Shown here: one piece after another, positions 25,036 through 33,505 of the stretch
Layout: the number at the start of each line of letters is the position of its first letter
Numbering within the stretch: position 1 is the stretch's first letter
The notes under the pieces: generated by a model
Database searches by the model: none
The model's input: the letters and a program-made list of their open reading frames with translations, nothing else
What the model was told of the DNA's origin: nothing
Position numbers and translations under genes: made by a program
NCBI GenBank assembly: GCA_044227325.1
Contig: JBGAFI010000011.1
Coordinates: 1-64,000 of the forward strand
DNA length: 64,000 bases
Direction: 5' to 3'
Source of the DNA: PFJX01 sp044227325
Lineage (GTDB): Bacteria > Pseudomonadota > Gammaproteobacteria > Burkholderiales > Thiobacillaceae

Positions 25036-26048
25036 ATGATCACCATCCTGGTCACCGGCGCCACGGGATTCGTGGGCCGCCACGCGCTGGAAGCGCTGTC
25101 CACGCATGCCGGCGTGAAGCCGGTGGCCGCCTGCCGGAACCCGGCCCGGCTCCCCGCCGGGTTCGCCGGCGAAACCCGAGCCGGCGACTTGCGGGACCCC
25201 ACCTACCGGAACGGTCTGCTGGACGGTATCGATGTGGTCTGCCACTGCATGGCATGGACCTCCCTGTTCGGCCACGGCCATCGTTCCCGCGACCTCTACC
25301 GGGAACCCACCCTGGCGCTGCTGGAAGCCGCCGTGGCCGGTGGCGTGACGCGCTTCGTCAACGTCAGCACCACCTCCGCCGCCGCCCCCGGACATTCCGC
25401 CGATCCCCACAGCCGGGGTATCCCGCGCGCGTTCTGGCCCCATCTGGAAAGCGTGGTGGCCATCGAGGATGCCCTGAGGGCGGGGCGAACGACCGCACCG
25501 CCATGGTCAACCTGCGCTTCGGCATCTTCGCCGGCCGCCATTACGGCCTGGGCCTGCTGCCGATCCTGGTGCCCCGCCTGAGAACCCACCTGGTCCCCTG
25601 GGTGGCCGGCGGCCGCACCAGCCTGCCCATCACCGCCGGAGAGGACATCGGTCAGGCCGTGGCCCTGGCCGCCACGGCACCCGGCCTGACAGGCTACGAG
25701 GGCTTCAACATCGTCGGTCCCGAGGTGCCCACGGCGCGCCAGGTGATCCGCTTCCTGCACGACGAATACGGCCTGCCACTGCCCCATTTCTCGGTGTCCT
25801 TCCCGGTCGCCCATGCCTTCGCCAGGCTCATGGAGACGCTGGATCCGCTGGTGCCGTGGCAGCCCCTGGTGACGCGCAGCATCGTCCATCTGCTGGAGGA
25901 GACCTCGGTGGACAACCGCCGGGCGGAACAGCGCCTGGGCTACCGGCCCCGGGTGGATTGGCGCGCCGCAGTCCGGGCGCAGATGGCGGAGATGGCGCTC
26001 CGACAGAAAAAACCCATGGCCATGTACCGAGCCTTCATCGACGACTGA
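25036..26048 (+). pseudogene. NAD-dependent epimerase/SDR gene with a frameshift
   Basis: The first frame (from 25036) encodes an extended short-chain dehydrogenase N-terminus with the dinucleotide motif TGATGFVGRHALEAL and continues through the catalytic region to about 25485. The matching remainder (MVNLRFGIFAGRHYGLGLLP to the end at 26048) lies in another frame. Adding one G to the GGGG run at about 25482-25485 would restore a single protein of about 337 residues. This is either a true one-base deletion or a sequencing error in the homopolymer; the intact reading on both sides favours a recent event or error. A few codons downstream the restored protein has no other lesion. Confidence 0.8.
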
Positions 26049-26073
26049 TCCGGCTCGAATCGTCATTAAAAAT

Positions 26074-26138
26074 TTCCCTCTCCCGCGCTGCCGCGCACCC
26101 CTCCCCCGCTTGCGGGGGAGGGGCTGGGGGAGAGGGAA
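26074..26138. repeat. Intergenic hairpin repeat, full-length copy A
   Basis: A 65-bp element framed by TTCCCTCTCCC and GGGAGAGGGAA, with an inner hairpin CCCCTCCCCCGC-TT-GCGGGGGAGGGG. It matches 60172-60236 over its whole length except for two positions that are paired in the inner stem (C:G here, T:A there), a compensatory change. It lies between convergently transcribed genes. Confidence 0.8.
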
Positions 26139-26161
26139 TCCGAATCGTTACTCGTGTCGGA

Positions 26162-26488
26162 TCACTCGAACCCGTATTCCCGCTCCACCCGGCACACCCG
26201 CACCCGGAAGCGCGCGTACCAGTCCCGACCGTGTTTCTGGGCCGCCCGGTGTGCCGCGTGTTCCTTCCAGGCGCGGATGGCTTCCAGGCTGGACCAGTAG
26301 GAAACGGTGATGCCCAGCCCGTCGCGGACCGAGTCGACGCCGAGGAAACCGGGCTGTTCCCGCGCCAGTTCCACCATGCGCCGCGCCGTGTCGGCGTAGC
26401 CCTGGTCGCCCTCGGTCCGCAGCGAGGTGAAGATGACCGCGTAATAAGGGGGTTCGGGGGTGGCGGCGGGCTGGGCGGGGCTGGTCAT
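26162..26488 (-). CDS. Antibiotic biosynthesis monooxygenase-fold protein
   Basis: 108 residues. The dimeric ferredoxin-like ABM fold is indicated by YYAVIFTSLRTEGDQGYADT, ELAREQPGFLGVDSVRD and ITVSYWSSLEAIRAWKEHAA. Members are small cofactor-free oxygenases or heme-degrading-like proteins; many are of unknown role. The start at 26488 is preceded by AGGAG. It lies 58 bp downstream of the AlkB-like gene on the same strand. Confidence 0.88.
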   Translation of the reverse strand: MTSPAQPAATPEPPYYAVIFTSLRTEGDQGYADTARRMVELAREQPGFLGVDSVRDGLGITVSYWSSLEAIRAWKEHAAHRAAQKHGRDWYARFRVRVCRVEREYGFE

Positions 26489-26546
26489 GACGGTCTCCTG
26501 TTCACGGGAAAGCACGGGAAAGGCGGATTCGCGCGGCTTCCCTGCG

Positions 26547-27188
26547 TCAGGGCCGGCCCGGGCGTTCCGGGGGCGGGGCGACAGCCCCTTCCACCACCCG
26601 CCGGAAGGTCAGATTGACGCGTCCCCCGGCCACCTCCGGCTGGGCGGGCACGCGATGCACCCATTCATGCTGGAAGGCGGGCAGCATCAGCAACAGGTCG
26701 CCCTCATTCAGATCAACGCCTCCCGCGCGCCCGTCGGCGCGGGATTTGTACTGGAACGCGCGCCTGGTGCCCAGGCTGAGCGAGGCGATGACGGGGGCGT
26801 CGCCCAGCTCCCGTTCGTCGTCCGCGTGCCAGGTGACATGGTCGTCGCCGTCGCGGTAATAGGTGATCAGGACCGAGTTGAAAGCGTGGCCGACCAGGCG
26901 CTCCACCTCGCGCCGGATGCCTGTCAGCGCGGGCGTCCAGGCCTGGGTCTCGAGCAGGTTGTTGGAATAGCTGTAGCACAGGCCGTCATCGGCCACCCAG
27001 GCCTGCAGGCGGGGGATGGGGAAGCGGCGGCCATGCACCTCGTGGTAATCCTTGTGCCAGGCAAGGCGGCCGATCAGCTCGGCCATCCACGCCCGGCACC
27101 GCTCGGACGGGAAGGCGCCCGGGAACAGCCTCAGGTCGCCGGTTTCAAACGGGAAGCGGGGCGCGGCATTGTCGGTTTCGGTGGCCAT
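26547..27188 (-). CDS. AlkB-like 2-oxoglutarate/Fe(II) dioxygenase
   Basis: 213 residues. Iron ligands are visible as HxD in TWHADDE and the distal His in HEWVHRV; the 2-oxoglutarate-binding Arg is in RVNLTFRRV. The substrate-lid region SYSNNLLE resembles ALKBH2/3-type repair enzymes, so oxidative demethylation of alkylated DNA or RNA is likely. The ATG at 27188 is chosen over one two codons earlier because the truncated duplicate at 50160-50354 begins at the equivalent Met. Confidence 0.9.
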   Translation of the reverse strand: MATETDNAAPRFPFETGDLRLFPGAFPSERCRAWMAELIGRLAWHKDYHEVHGRRFPIPRLQAWVADDGLCYSYSNNLLETQAWTPALTGIRREVERLVGHAFNSVLITYYRDGDDHVTWHADDERELGDAPVIASLSLGTRRAFQYKSRADGRAGGVDLNEGDLLLMLPAFQHEWVHRVPAQPEVAGGRVNLTFRRVVEGAVAPPPERPGRP

Positions 27189-27673
27189 GCGCAATGGTAA
27201 GCGGCCGGGGCGCGGGAAAGCACCCGCCAGGGCCGCTCCGGGTCAGCGCAACGTCTGGCCGAAACGTTCCGGACGCGGCAGCCAGTCGCCGAGGATGTCG
27301 GCGGACACCAGGATGCGCGTGGCCCGGCCGATCAGCAGATGGCGTGGGACGAAGCCGGACCGAAAGGCAATGAACGCACGGTTGTCATGCAAGAATCGTC
27401 GCATATGGGTAGTTCCGGACAGGCTCGAGCAAAGTTGGCCACGTTCGATGCTGACTTTCCACGTCGGGTCGCGCGGCTGCGGCAGAGTAAAGCAGGCACA
27501 TGAAGGAGGAATATGATTCCGCCCGACCCATCGGGTTTTCATGAAAACCGCAAATTGGATAAATCCCGGAATTATTGCGATTGCATTTCGATGTTATTTC
27601 CGGCCATCCTATTGCTTGTGAAATATCTCCAGCCCGCGCGATAGAAAATCAATGCGCCGTCAACGACTCCTAG
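27189..27673. other. Intergenic region upstream of the aryl polyene cluster
   Basis: 485 bases. A small minus-strand frame at 27243-27405 could encode 53 residues (MRRFLHDNRAFIAF...) but lacks supporting context. From about 27530 to 27640 the sequence is clearly A/T-richer and probably contains the promoter of the cluster; I could not single out one pair of -35/-10 boxes. No repeat recognised. Confidence 0.4.
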
Positions 27674-28423
27674 ATGTCCAAGAAATCGAACCACATCTTC
27701 ATCACGTCGCTGGAGGATATAGCGCCTTCTTTCGGGCTGCTCCCCGCCAACGAATTCGACTCCGCCGAAAAGCACGGCACCCCACGACGACGCCGGCAAT
27801 TCCTCGCCGGAAGGACTCTGCTGCGGCTTGGACTGAACTTCGTTTCAGGGAAACCCGCAACGGGTTTCAAACTGGAATTGAGGGAGGGGAAGCCATTTCT
27901 TGCCGATGACGGGAAGCCCTTGCTCAGCCTCAGCCATTCAAGCGCATGGATAGGCTGCCTTATCTCCCAGAGCAGCCTATGCGGATTCGACCTGCAAATA
28001 CGCACTGAACGGCCAGTTGGAGAAATCGCCGATTTGTTCTTTCACCCTCTTGACCGGCAATGGATGCAAGACCAAACGGAATTCGACCTCGCGTTCTACG
28101 ATCTATGGACGCTCAAAGAGGCATGGGCGAAGGCGATGGGAATGGACTTGATGAGCGCCATGGGGCATCAACCGTTTTCCCCAGCATCGCGTGCGCCGGC
28201 GGAGCATGGAATCAGCGCGTATACGTCCCGCTTGGACGACCCCATAACCATGGCGTGGGTGGTCGGTGACAGCGGATCGCACGAGGTCTGGCGTTGGAAC
28301 GGGCAGGCGTTCGAGCCTGTTCGGCTTGTCGTGAAGCCATGGACCCCCGGAAATCTGTTTGTCACAGACAACAGTGAAAATACCCGGTTATTCCGCCCGA
28401 TCCGTGCGACTCTCGCTCATTAG
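27674..28423 (+). CDS. apeB: 4'-phosphopantetheinyl transferase of the aryl polyene cluster
   Basis: 249 residues, Sfp/AcpT-like. The metal-binding Asp106 is in CGFDLQIR and the second motif WTLKEAWAKA (W145, K148, E149, K153) matches WxxKEAxxK. It would load the phosphopantetheine arm on the two acyl carrier proteins encoded at 29941 and 30207. It is the first gene of the cluster, and the ATG follows directly on an in-frame TAG, so the start is firm. The letter follows the Xenorhabdus/E. coli APE naming by domain and order. Confidence 0.88.
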   Translation: MSKKSNHIFITSLEDIAPSFGLLPANEFDSAEKHGTPRRRRQFLAGRTLLRLGLNFVSGKPATGFKLELREGKPFLADDGKPLLSLSHSSAWIGCLISQSSLCGFDLQIRTERPVGEIADLFFHPLDRQWMQDQTEFDLAFYDLWTLKEAWAKAMGMDLMSAMGHQPFSPASRAPAEHGISAYTSRLDDPITMAWVVGDSGSHEVWRWNGQAFEPVRLVVKPWTPGNLFVTDNSENTRLFRPIRATLAH

Positions 28424-28435
28424 CACCACCAAAAC

Positions 28436-29176
28436 GTGCGGCCGATAACGCTAAAAATCGAAAACTGGGAAGCCTGGGCCCCGGGCCGGGGATCGAAGTC
28501 TTCCTGGGCCAGTTGGGCCCGTGGGGAATTCGTTGACGACACGTCGGCCCCGGACGTCCGCTTCATCGACGCCATGTTGCGGCGACGAATCGGCCCGGCG
28601 GCGCGAATGGCGCTGGATGTAGCCCATCGCTGCCTGGACGGCCTGCGGGGAGTGCCCATGGTGTTTGCATCCCGACACGGCGAACTGGCTCGCACGCTGA
28701 CGATGCTGCGGGATTTGGCCAAGGGCGAGGATCTGTCGCCGACAGCCTTCAGCCTGTCCGTGCACAATGCCGCGGCGGGCGTCTATTCCATCGCGCGTGG
28801 CGACCACGCGCCAGCCACTGCGATTTCGGCTGGCGAGGAAACCTTCGCGTTCGCCATGCTCGAAGCCAGCTCGCGCCTGTCGACAACGTGCGGGCGGGTG
28901 CTGCTGGTCTACGCGGACGACCCCATACCCGAGGAGTACCGAGCCTACGTTGCAACCCCGGAAGTCCCCCACGCTGTGGCCTTGCTGATCAGTAACATGG
29001 GACCAACGAACATCGATGCGGCAGCGGGGACACAGCCTCCATCCAGCGCCGGGGAATCCCCCCGCACCGGGGAGATGATGCCGCTGACCTTCCTGCGCTT
29101 GCTTGCCGGTGACGCCGAGATGGCGGCGTGGTTCGGCGAGCGCACAAGCTGGACCTGGCGGAAACGTAATGGCTAA
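28436..29176 (+). CDS. apeC: Ketosynthase-like chain length factor
   Basis: 246 residues from a GTG. It resembles the beta-ketoacyl synthase-like N-terminal domain family found in all APE clusters. VFASRHGELARTLTMLRDLA and SVHNAAAGVYSIARG follow thiolase-fold patterns, but there is no active-site Cys where a true ketosynthase has one. In characterised APE systems such a protein pairs with the ApeO ketosynthase as a chain length factor. It overlaps the next gene by eight bases. No ribosome binding site is seen, so translation may depend on reinitiation from the gene upstream. Confidence 0.82.
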   Translation: MRPITLKIENWEAWAPGRGSKSSWASWARGEFVDDTSAPDVRFIDAMLRRRIGPAARMALDVAHRCLDGLRGVPMVFASRHGELARTLTMLRDLAKGEDLSPTAFSLSVHNAAAGVYSIARGDHAPATAISAGEETFAFAMLEASSRLSTTCGRVLLVYADDPIPEEYRAYVATPEVPHAVALLISNMGPTNIDAAAGTQPPSSAGESPRTGEMMPLTFLRLLAGDAEMAAWFGERTSWTWRKRNG

Positions 29177-29960
29177 GCTGAACTACGCATGGCGCCTGCT
29201 GATGACCGGTGTCGCGTTCGCGTCATTCAGCGTGGGCGGACTGCTGATCACCCTTTGCGTATTCCCGGTGATACGCATTCTGCCCGGAGGCGCTTCGGCA
29301 CGCAGAGATCGCATGCAACGGGTCATTCACACGCTGTTCAGGGTTTTCATCCGGTTAACCTGCGCCGTCGGCATCATGCGTTTGCACCTCAAGAACGCGG
29401 AGGCCCTGAGAAGCACGCCCGGCACGCTGGTGCTGGCCAACCATCCGACCCTCATCGACGTGGTGGTCATGATCTCTCTCATGCCCAAGGCCGATTGCGT
29501 GGTGAAAGCGGCGCTCTGGAAGAGCCCCTTCCTGGGCGGAGTGGTCCGGGCCGCCGGTTACATCAGCAACGACAAATCCCCGGAGGAACTGGTCGACGCC
29601 TGCGCGGATATCCTGCGCCGGGGCGGCGCACTGATCATTTTCCCGGAAGGTACGCGGAGCGTGCCCGGAACCAGCCTTCAGTTCCAACGGGGCGCGGCGC
29701 GCATCGCTCTGGGCAGCGGCAAGCCCATATTGCCGGTCGTGCTCAGATGCGACCCTCCAACACTTGGCAAAGGCAACCGTTGGCATGACATCCCGCATCG
29801 CAGATTCGACTTCAGTCTCGAAGTAAAATCCCAACTGCACGTGGAGGACCTGATCGACCCAGCACTGCCGTCCTCGGTCGCGGTGAGGCGGCTGACCGAA
29901 ACATTGAAAAACTACTTCGCGCAAGAAGCGAGCGTCTCCGATGGACAAGCTACATACTGA
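29169..29960 (+). CDS. apeD: 1-acylglycerol-3-phosphate-type acyltransferase
   Basis: 263 residues, PlsC/LPLAT family. N-terminal hydrophobic segment (about 13-40), catalytic HX4D as NHPTLID (H92, D97), and FPEGTR (159-164) for phosphate binding. In APE clusters it is thought to help attach or remodel the acyl part of the lipid-linked pigment at the inner membrane. Overlaps both neighbours (8 bp upstream, 20 bp downstream). Confidence 0.88.
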   Translation: MAKLNYAWRLLMTGVAFASFSVGGLLITLCVFPVIRILPGGASARRDRMQRVIHTLFRVFIRLTCAVGIMRLHLKNAEALRSTPGTLVLANHPTLIDVVVMISLMPKADCVVKAALWKSPFLGGVVRAAGYISNDKSPEELVDACADILRRGGALIIFPEGTRSVPGTSLQFQRGAARIALGSGKPILPVVLRCDPPTLGKGNRWHDIPHRRFDFSLEVKSQLHVEDLIDPALPSSVAVRRLTETLKNYFAQEASVSDGQATY

Positions 29961-30210
29961 AATCAAGCAGTTGATTATCGACACCCTCGGTCTCGAGGAC
30001 ATCACGCCCGAGGATATCGATGCGGAAGCCCCCCTGTTCGGCGATGGGCTCGGCCTCGACTCCATCGACGCGTTGGAGTTGGGCGTCGCCCTAAAGAAGC
30101 GTTTCGGCCTTGTCCTGACCAGCAACGACCCGGCGATCAAGGACCACTTCCGCAGCGTGGACAGTCTGGCCCACCTGATTTCCAGCCAGCAAGAAACAAA
30201 GGCTCCATGA
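29941..30210 (+). CDS. apeE: Acyl carrier protein 1
   Basis: 89 residues. The phosphopantetheine attachment site is S41 in GLGLDSIDALEL. A four-helix ACP fold is expected from length and pattern. One of a tandem pair; two ACPs are standard in APE systems, one probably carrying the aromatic starter and extension intermediates. Starts 20 bp inside the acyltransferase gene. Confidence 0.94.
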   Translation: MDKLHTEIKQLIIDTLGLEDITPEDIDAEAPLFGDGLGLDSIDALELGVALKKRFGLVLTSNDPAIKDHFRSVDSLAHLISSQQETKAP

Positions 30211-30455
30211 TGAACGACCAAGAAATCTTCAACCAGTTGCGGGACATCCTGGTGGAAAACTTCGAAATCGACCCCGCAGCCATCACCATGGACGCCCATC
30301 TTTACTCCGACCTGGGGCTGGACAGCATCGACGCGGTCGATCTCGCGATCAAGGTGCAGCAATTAACCGGCAAACGCATCAAACAGGAGGATTTCAAGCA
30401 CGTGCGCACCGTTGGCGATGTGGTGGCGGCCGCCCGTGAGCTGCTTTCCGCCTGA
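30207..30455 (+). CDS. apeF: Acyl carrier protein 2
   Basis: 82 residues with attachment site S40 in DLGLDSIDAVDL. The first ATG overlaps the previous stop; a second ATG follows immediately, so the N-terminus is uncertain by one residue. It differs enough from the first ACP to suggest distinct partner enzymes. Confidence 0.94.
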   Translation: MMNDQEIFNQLRDILVENFEIDPAAITMDAHLYSDLGLDSIDAVDLAIKVQQLTGKRIKQEDFKHVRTVGDVVAAARELLSA

Positions 30456-30464
30456 CATCGAGCA

Positions 30465-31049
30465 ATGCGCGCGTATTCCCTGCTGGTCAGGGGCTTGTTG
30501 TTCGCCGCCCTGCCGTTCGCGATCTATCTGGGCCTGAACCGCTTCGAACCGCGCGAAGTCGGGCTGCTGCTGATTGCCTTCCTGCTGCTCAGGACCCCTG
30601 GCCGGGCGCTTGCCCTGATGCGGAGCCTGGGCTGGGGGGGTGTGGTGGCGGTGTCCTTGCTTGGAATTGCCGTCGCCGCGATATGGCGGTCCAACGATCC
30701 GGTCTGGGTCTTGGCCTACCCGGTCATCGTCAGCGGAATCATGCTCTTGGTATTTGCCGGCTCCCTGCTGCGTCCGCCCAGCATCGTCGAGCGTATTGCC
30801 CGGGTACGCATGCCCGATCTGCCGATCGAGGGCGTCGTCTACACCCGGCGCGTCACCCTGGTCTGGTGTGCGTTCTTTCTCATCAACGGGCTCGTGGCGG
30901 CATGGACCGCGTTCATCGGTTCCCGGGAATCCTGGCTGCTTTACAACGGCCTGATCTCCTACCTCATGATGGGGGCCCTGTTCGCCGGCGAGTGGTTGTA
31001 TCGCAGAAAGCGGTTCGGTGTCGCCGCCTGCGACGAGGGATCGCAATGA
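30465..31049 (+). CDS. apeG: Membrane protein of aryl polyene clusters (COG4648-like)
   Basis: 194 residues with about five to six membrane segments (LLVRGLLFAALPFAIYLGL, VSLLGIAVAAIW, PVIVSGIMLLVFAGSLL, LVWCAFFLINGLVAAWTAF, LLYNGLISYLMMGALFAGEW). Such a protein is regularly encoded between the ACPs and the acyl-ACP ligase in APE clusters. The polar segment RIARVRMPDLPIEGVVYTRR is likely cytoplasmic. Its function is not established. Confidence 0.82.
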   Translation: MRAYSLLVRGLLFAALPFAIYLGLNRFEPREVGLLLIAFLLLRTPGRALALMRSLGWGGVVAVSLLGIAVAAIWRSNDPVWVLAYPVIVSGIMLLVFAGSLLRPPSIVERIARVRMPDLPIEGVVYTRRVTLVWCAFFLINGLVAAWTAFIGSRESWLLYNGLISYLMMGALFAGEWLYRRKRFGVAACDEGSQ

Positions 31050-32404
31050 TCAGCCTGGCGCATTTGCTTGCCGAGGGTCGCCGACCGGACCATCCCGTTG
31101 CCTGGGTCGGACCGCGTCGCGTCGACTGGTCGGAATTTTCCCGCCGTGTCGCCACGCTCGCCGGAAGCCTGGGGCGACACGAAGCGCGGGAAAGCTGGCT
31201 CGTGGCCCTGGATGCGCCCCTGGAATTCGCGGTTGCCCTGTTCGCCCTATGGCAGGCCGGCAAACGCGCCGTGCTTGCCCCTTCATTGCGGCCCGGGGCA
31301 CTGGAAGATGCGGCCGCGAAGGTGGACGCGGTACTGGATGAACAGTCCATGGGTGAATTGGGCGATGCGCCGGATCCCGCGTCCTCCCAACGGCTTCGCC
31401 CCCTCGCCGCAGACCAGTGCCGGCTCGATCTGTTCACGTCCGGCAGCACGGGCGAACCCAAGAGGGTCGCCAAGACCCTGGCGCAACTGGACGCGGAAGT
31501 AGCTGTTCAGGACGCGTTGTGGAAGGGCGGCAGCGGACCGGTGTATGCGACCGTCCCCCACTACCACATCTACGGCATGCTGTTCCGAATACTCTGGCCA
31601 CTGGCGGCAGGCCGTCCATTTGACACGGAAACCTGTTCCGCGCCCGAGATCCTGCTGGCGCGAATGGGCCAATTCGGGCCCGGCGACGTGATCTCGAGCC
31701 CCTCCCAGTTGAGCCGCCTGCCCGACTTGATCCCAATCGACAGTCTGGACGACCAGGCACTGCGCATATTCTCGTCGGGCGGCCCGCTGCCCGCCGGTAC
31801 CGCTCTCCAGTTCCAGAATGCGCTTGGAGAGGCTCCCGTGGAGATCTACGGCAGCACCGAGACCGGCGGCATAGCCTGGCGCGTCCAGCGCGACGGCGAC
31901 GACGCCTGGACACCATTGCCCGGCATTCGTCTGAGCATCACCGACGCGGAAGCACTGGTACTTGAATCTCCGTTCCTGCCGACTCCGGCCCCGCTGACCC
32001 TGGACGATGCCGGCGTCATCCTGTCCGACGCGCGCTTCCGCCTGCTGGGTCGGCTCGACCGCATCGTCAAGATCGAAGGCAAGCGGCTGTCCCTGGCTGA
32101 AATGGAAGCGCGCCTGCGCAACCATTCCGACGTCCTGGACGCCGTTGTCGCGGTTCTGCCGGGGCGCCGCCAAACCATCGGCGCAGCCCTGGTGCTCAAT
32201 GAGGCGGGTCGCGCTCGGCTGGACGGGGACGGACGGCGCCTCTACGCCGAGGGACTGCGCGCTTACCTCGCGCCGTGGTTCGACCCGGTGCTCCTGCCGC
32301 GCCATTGGCGCTATCCCGGAACGCTTCCGTACAACGAACGGGGCAAACTGACCGCCGCCGAACTGGCGTGCCTGTTCGACCCCAAGGCCAAGTTCGATGC
32401 CTGA
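31046..32404 (+). CDS. apeH: AMP-dependent acyl/aryl-ACP synthetase
   Basis: 452 residues of the acyl-adenylate family. The ATP-binding loop is LFTSGSTGEPKR (about 129-140) and the substrate-site motif is IYGSTETGG. It would activate the aromatic acid produced by the ammonia-lyase at 34434 and load it on an ACP. Slightly short compared with acyl-CoA synthetases, as is usual for this branch. The start overlaps the upstream stop by four bases. Confidence 0.88.
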   Translation: MISLAHLLAEGRRPDHPVAWVGPRRVDWSEFSRRVATLAGSLGRHEARESWLVALDAPLEFAVALFALWQAGKRAVLAPSLRPGALEDAAAKVDAVLDEQSMGELGDAPDPASSQRLRPLAADQCRLDLFTSGSTGEPKRVAKTLAQLDAEVAVQDALWKGGSGPVYATVPHYHIYGMLFRILWPLAAGRPFDTETCSAPEILLARMGQFGPGDVISSPSQLSRLPDLIPIDSLDDQALRIFSSGGPLPAGTALQFQNALGEAPVEIYGSTETGGIAWRVQRDGDDAWTPLPGIRLSITDAEALVLESPFLPTPAPLTLDDAGVILSDARFRLLGRLDRIVKIEGKRLSLAEMEARLRNHSDVLDAVVAVLPGRRQTIGAALVLNEAGRARLDGDGRRLYAEGLRAYLAPWFDPVLLPRHWRYPGTLPYNERGKLTAAELACLFDPKAKFDA

Positions 32405-32753
32405 AATCCTCCCGGAAATCCTGGATGAAGTCGTCCTGGGCGACGACGGCGGCGTCCGCCTTCGTCTCCACCTCCCGGCGGACATGCCGCTTTTTGTCGG
32501 CCACTTCCCCAGCCATCCCATCCTGCCCGGCGTTCTCCAGATCCATTGGGCCATCCGCCTGGGCGAATCACGACTCCCCGTGTCGGGCACTTTCCGTAGC
32601 CTGTTGAACATCAAGTTCCAGAAACCGATCCTCCCCGACTCGGCGGTGGAACTCACCCTAGCCTGGAATGGCGGCCGGAACCAGCTATCGTTCGCCTATG
32701 CATCGCCGGAAGGCACCTACTCCTCCGGCAAAGTGGAGTTCTCCGGCCCATGA
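32397..32753 (+). CDS. apeI: Hotdog-fold 3-hydroxyacyl-ACP dehydratase
   Basis: 118 residues, FabZ/FabA-like. The catalytic His36 lies in VGHFPSHPILPGVLQIHW. In APE biosynthesis two dehydratases (ApeI and ApeP) act together to give the conjugated double bonds. Overlaps the ligase gene by eight bases and the glycosyltransferase gene by four. Confidence 0.87.
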   Translation: MPEILPEILDEVVLGDDGGVRLRLHLPADMPLFVGHFPSHPILPGVLQIHWAIRLGESRLPVSGTFRSLLNIKFQKPILPDSAVELTLAWNGGRNQLSFAYASPEGTYSSGKVEFSGP

Positions 32754-33505
32754 GCACACGGCACGCTCCCTGTTTCGTCATACCGGTTTACAACCACGGT
32801 GGCACAGTGGGCCAAACCGTCGCGGCGGTCTCCCGTCACGGCCATCCCATCTTCCTGGTGGACGATGGGAGCGGGCCCGACACTGCGAGGGTTCTCGACG
32901 CCCTGGCCGCCGCGAATCCCTTGATCCGGTTGCTACGCCGGCCCGGGAACGGAGGAAAGGGGGCGGCCGTCATGGACGGCTTCCGGGCCGCGATCGCGGA
33001 AGGCATGACCCACGCCCTGCAAGTGGACGCGGACGGTCAGCACGCCCTGGACGACATCCCCCGGTTCCTGGATGCTGGCCGGGAATCGCCGGGCAAAATC
33101 ATATGCGGCGTGCCCATCTACGATGCCAGCATTCCCAAGGGAAGGTTGTACGGGCGTTACGCAACCCACGTATGGGTCTGGATAGAAACGTTATCCCTGG
33201 ATATCCAGGATTCCATGTGCGGTTTCCGCATGTATCCGCTGGCGCCAGTCCGCCAGCTCATGGAGCGGGTTTCCATCGGCACGCGCATGGATTTCGACAT
33301 CGAGATCCTGGTGCGGCTCTATTGGCGCGGGCTGCGCGTGATCAACCTACCGACGGTGGTCACCTACCCAGAGGACGGTATCTCCCATTTCCGGATGCTG
33401 CGGGACAATCTGCGCATCACTTGGCTGCACACCCGGCTTGCCGCCGGCATGGTGTTCCGCCTGCCCATGCTGCTGGCCCACAGACTCACGGGTGAACCTC
33501 GGTGA
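32750..33505 (+). CDS. Family 2 glycosyltransferase
   Basis: 251 residues, GT-A fold. N-terminal nucleotide-binding segment CFVIPVYNHGGTVGQTVAAV, a DDGSG motif and the metal-binding DADGQH (in ALQVDADGQHALDD). It resembles dolichol-phosphate-mannose synthase-like enzymes without the membrane tail. In APE clusters a GT2 domain and an LpxL-like acyltransferase occur together; here they are two genes overlapping by four bases (GTGA). It probably adds a sugar to the lipid anchor of the polyene. Confidence 0.88.
   Translation: MSTRHAPCFVIPVYNHGGTVGQTVAAVSRHGHPIFLVDDGSGPDTARVLDALAAANPLIRLLRRPGNGGKGAAVMDGFRAAIAEGMTHALQVDADGQHALDDIPRFLDAGRESPGKIICGVPIYDASIPKGRLYGRYATHVWVWIETLSLDIQDSMCGFRMYPLAPVRQLMERVSIGTRMDFDIEILVRLYWRGLRVINLPTVVTYPEDGISHFRMLRDNLRITWLHTRLAAGMVFRLPMLLAHRLTGEPR

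Noticed and set aside
26074..26138. CRISPR-like or terminator reading of the C/G-rich palindromes
   Set aside because: Single dispersed units without spacers or T-runs; better explained as an intergenic repeat family.
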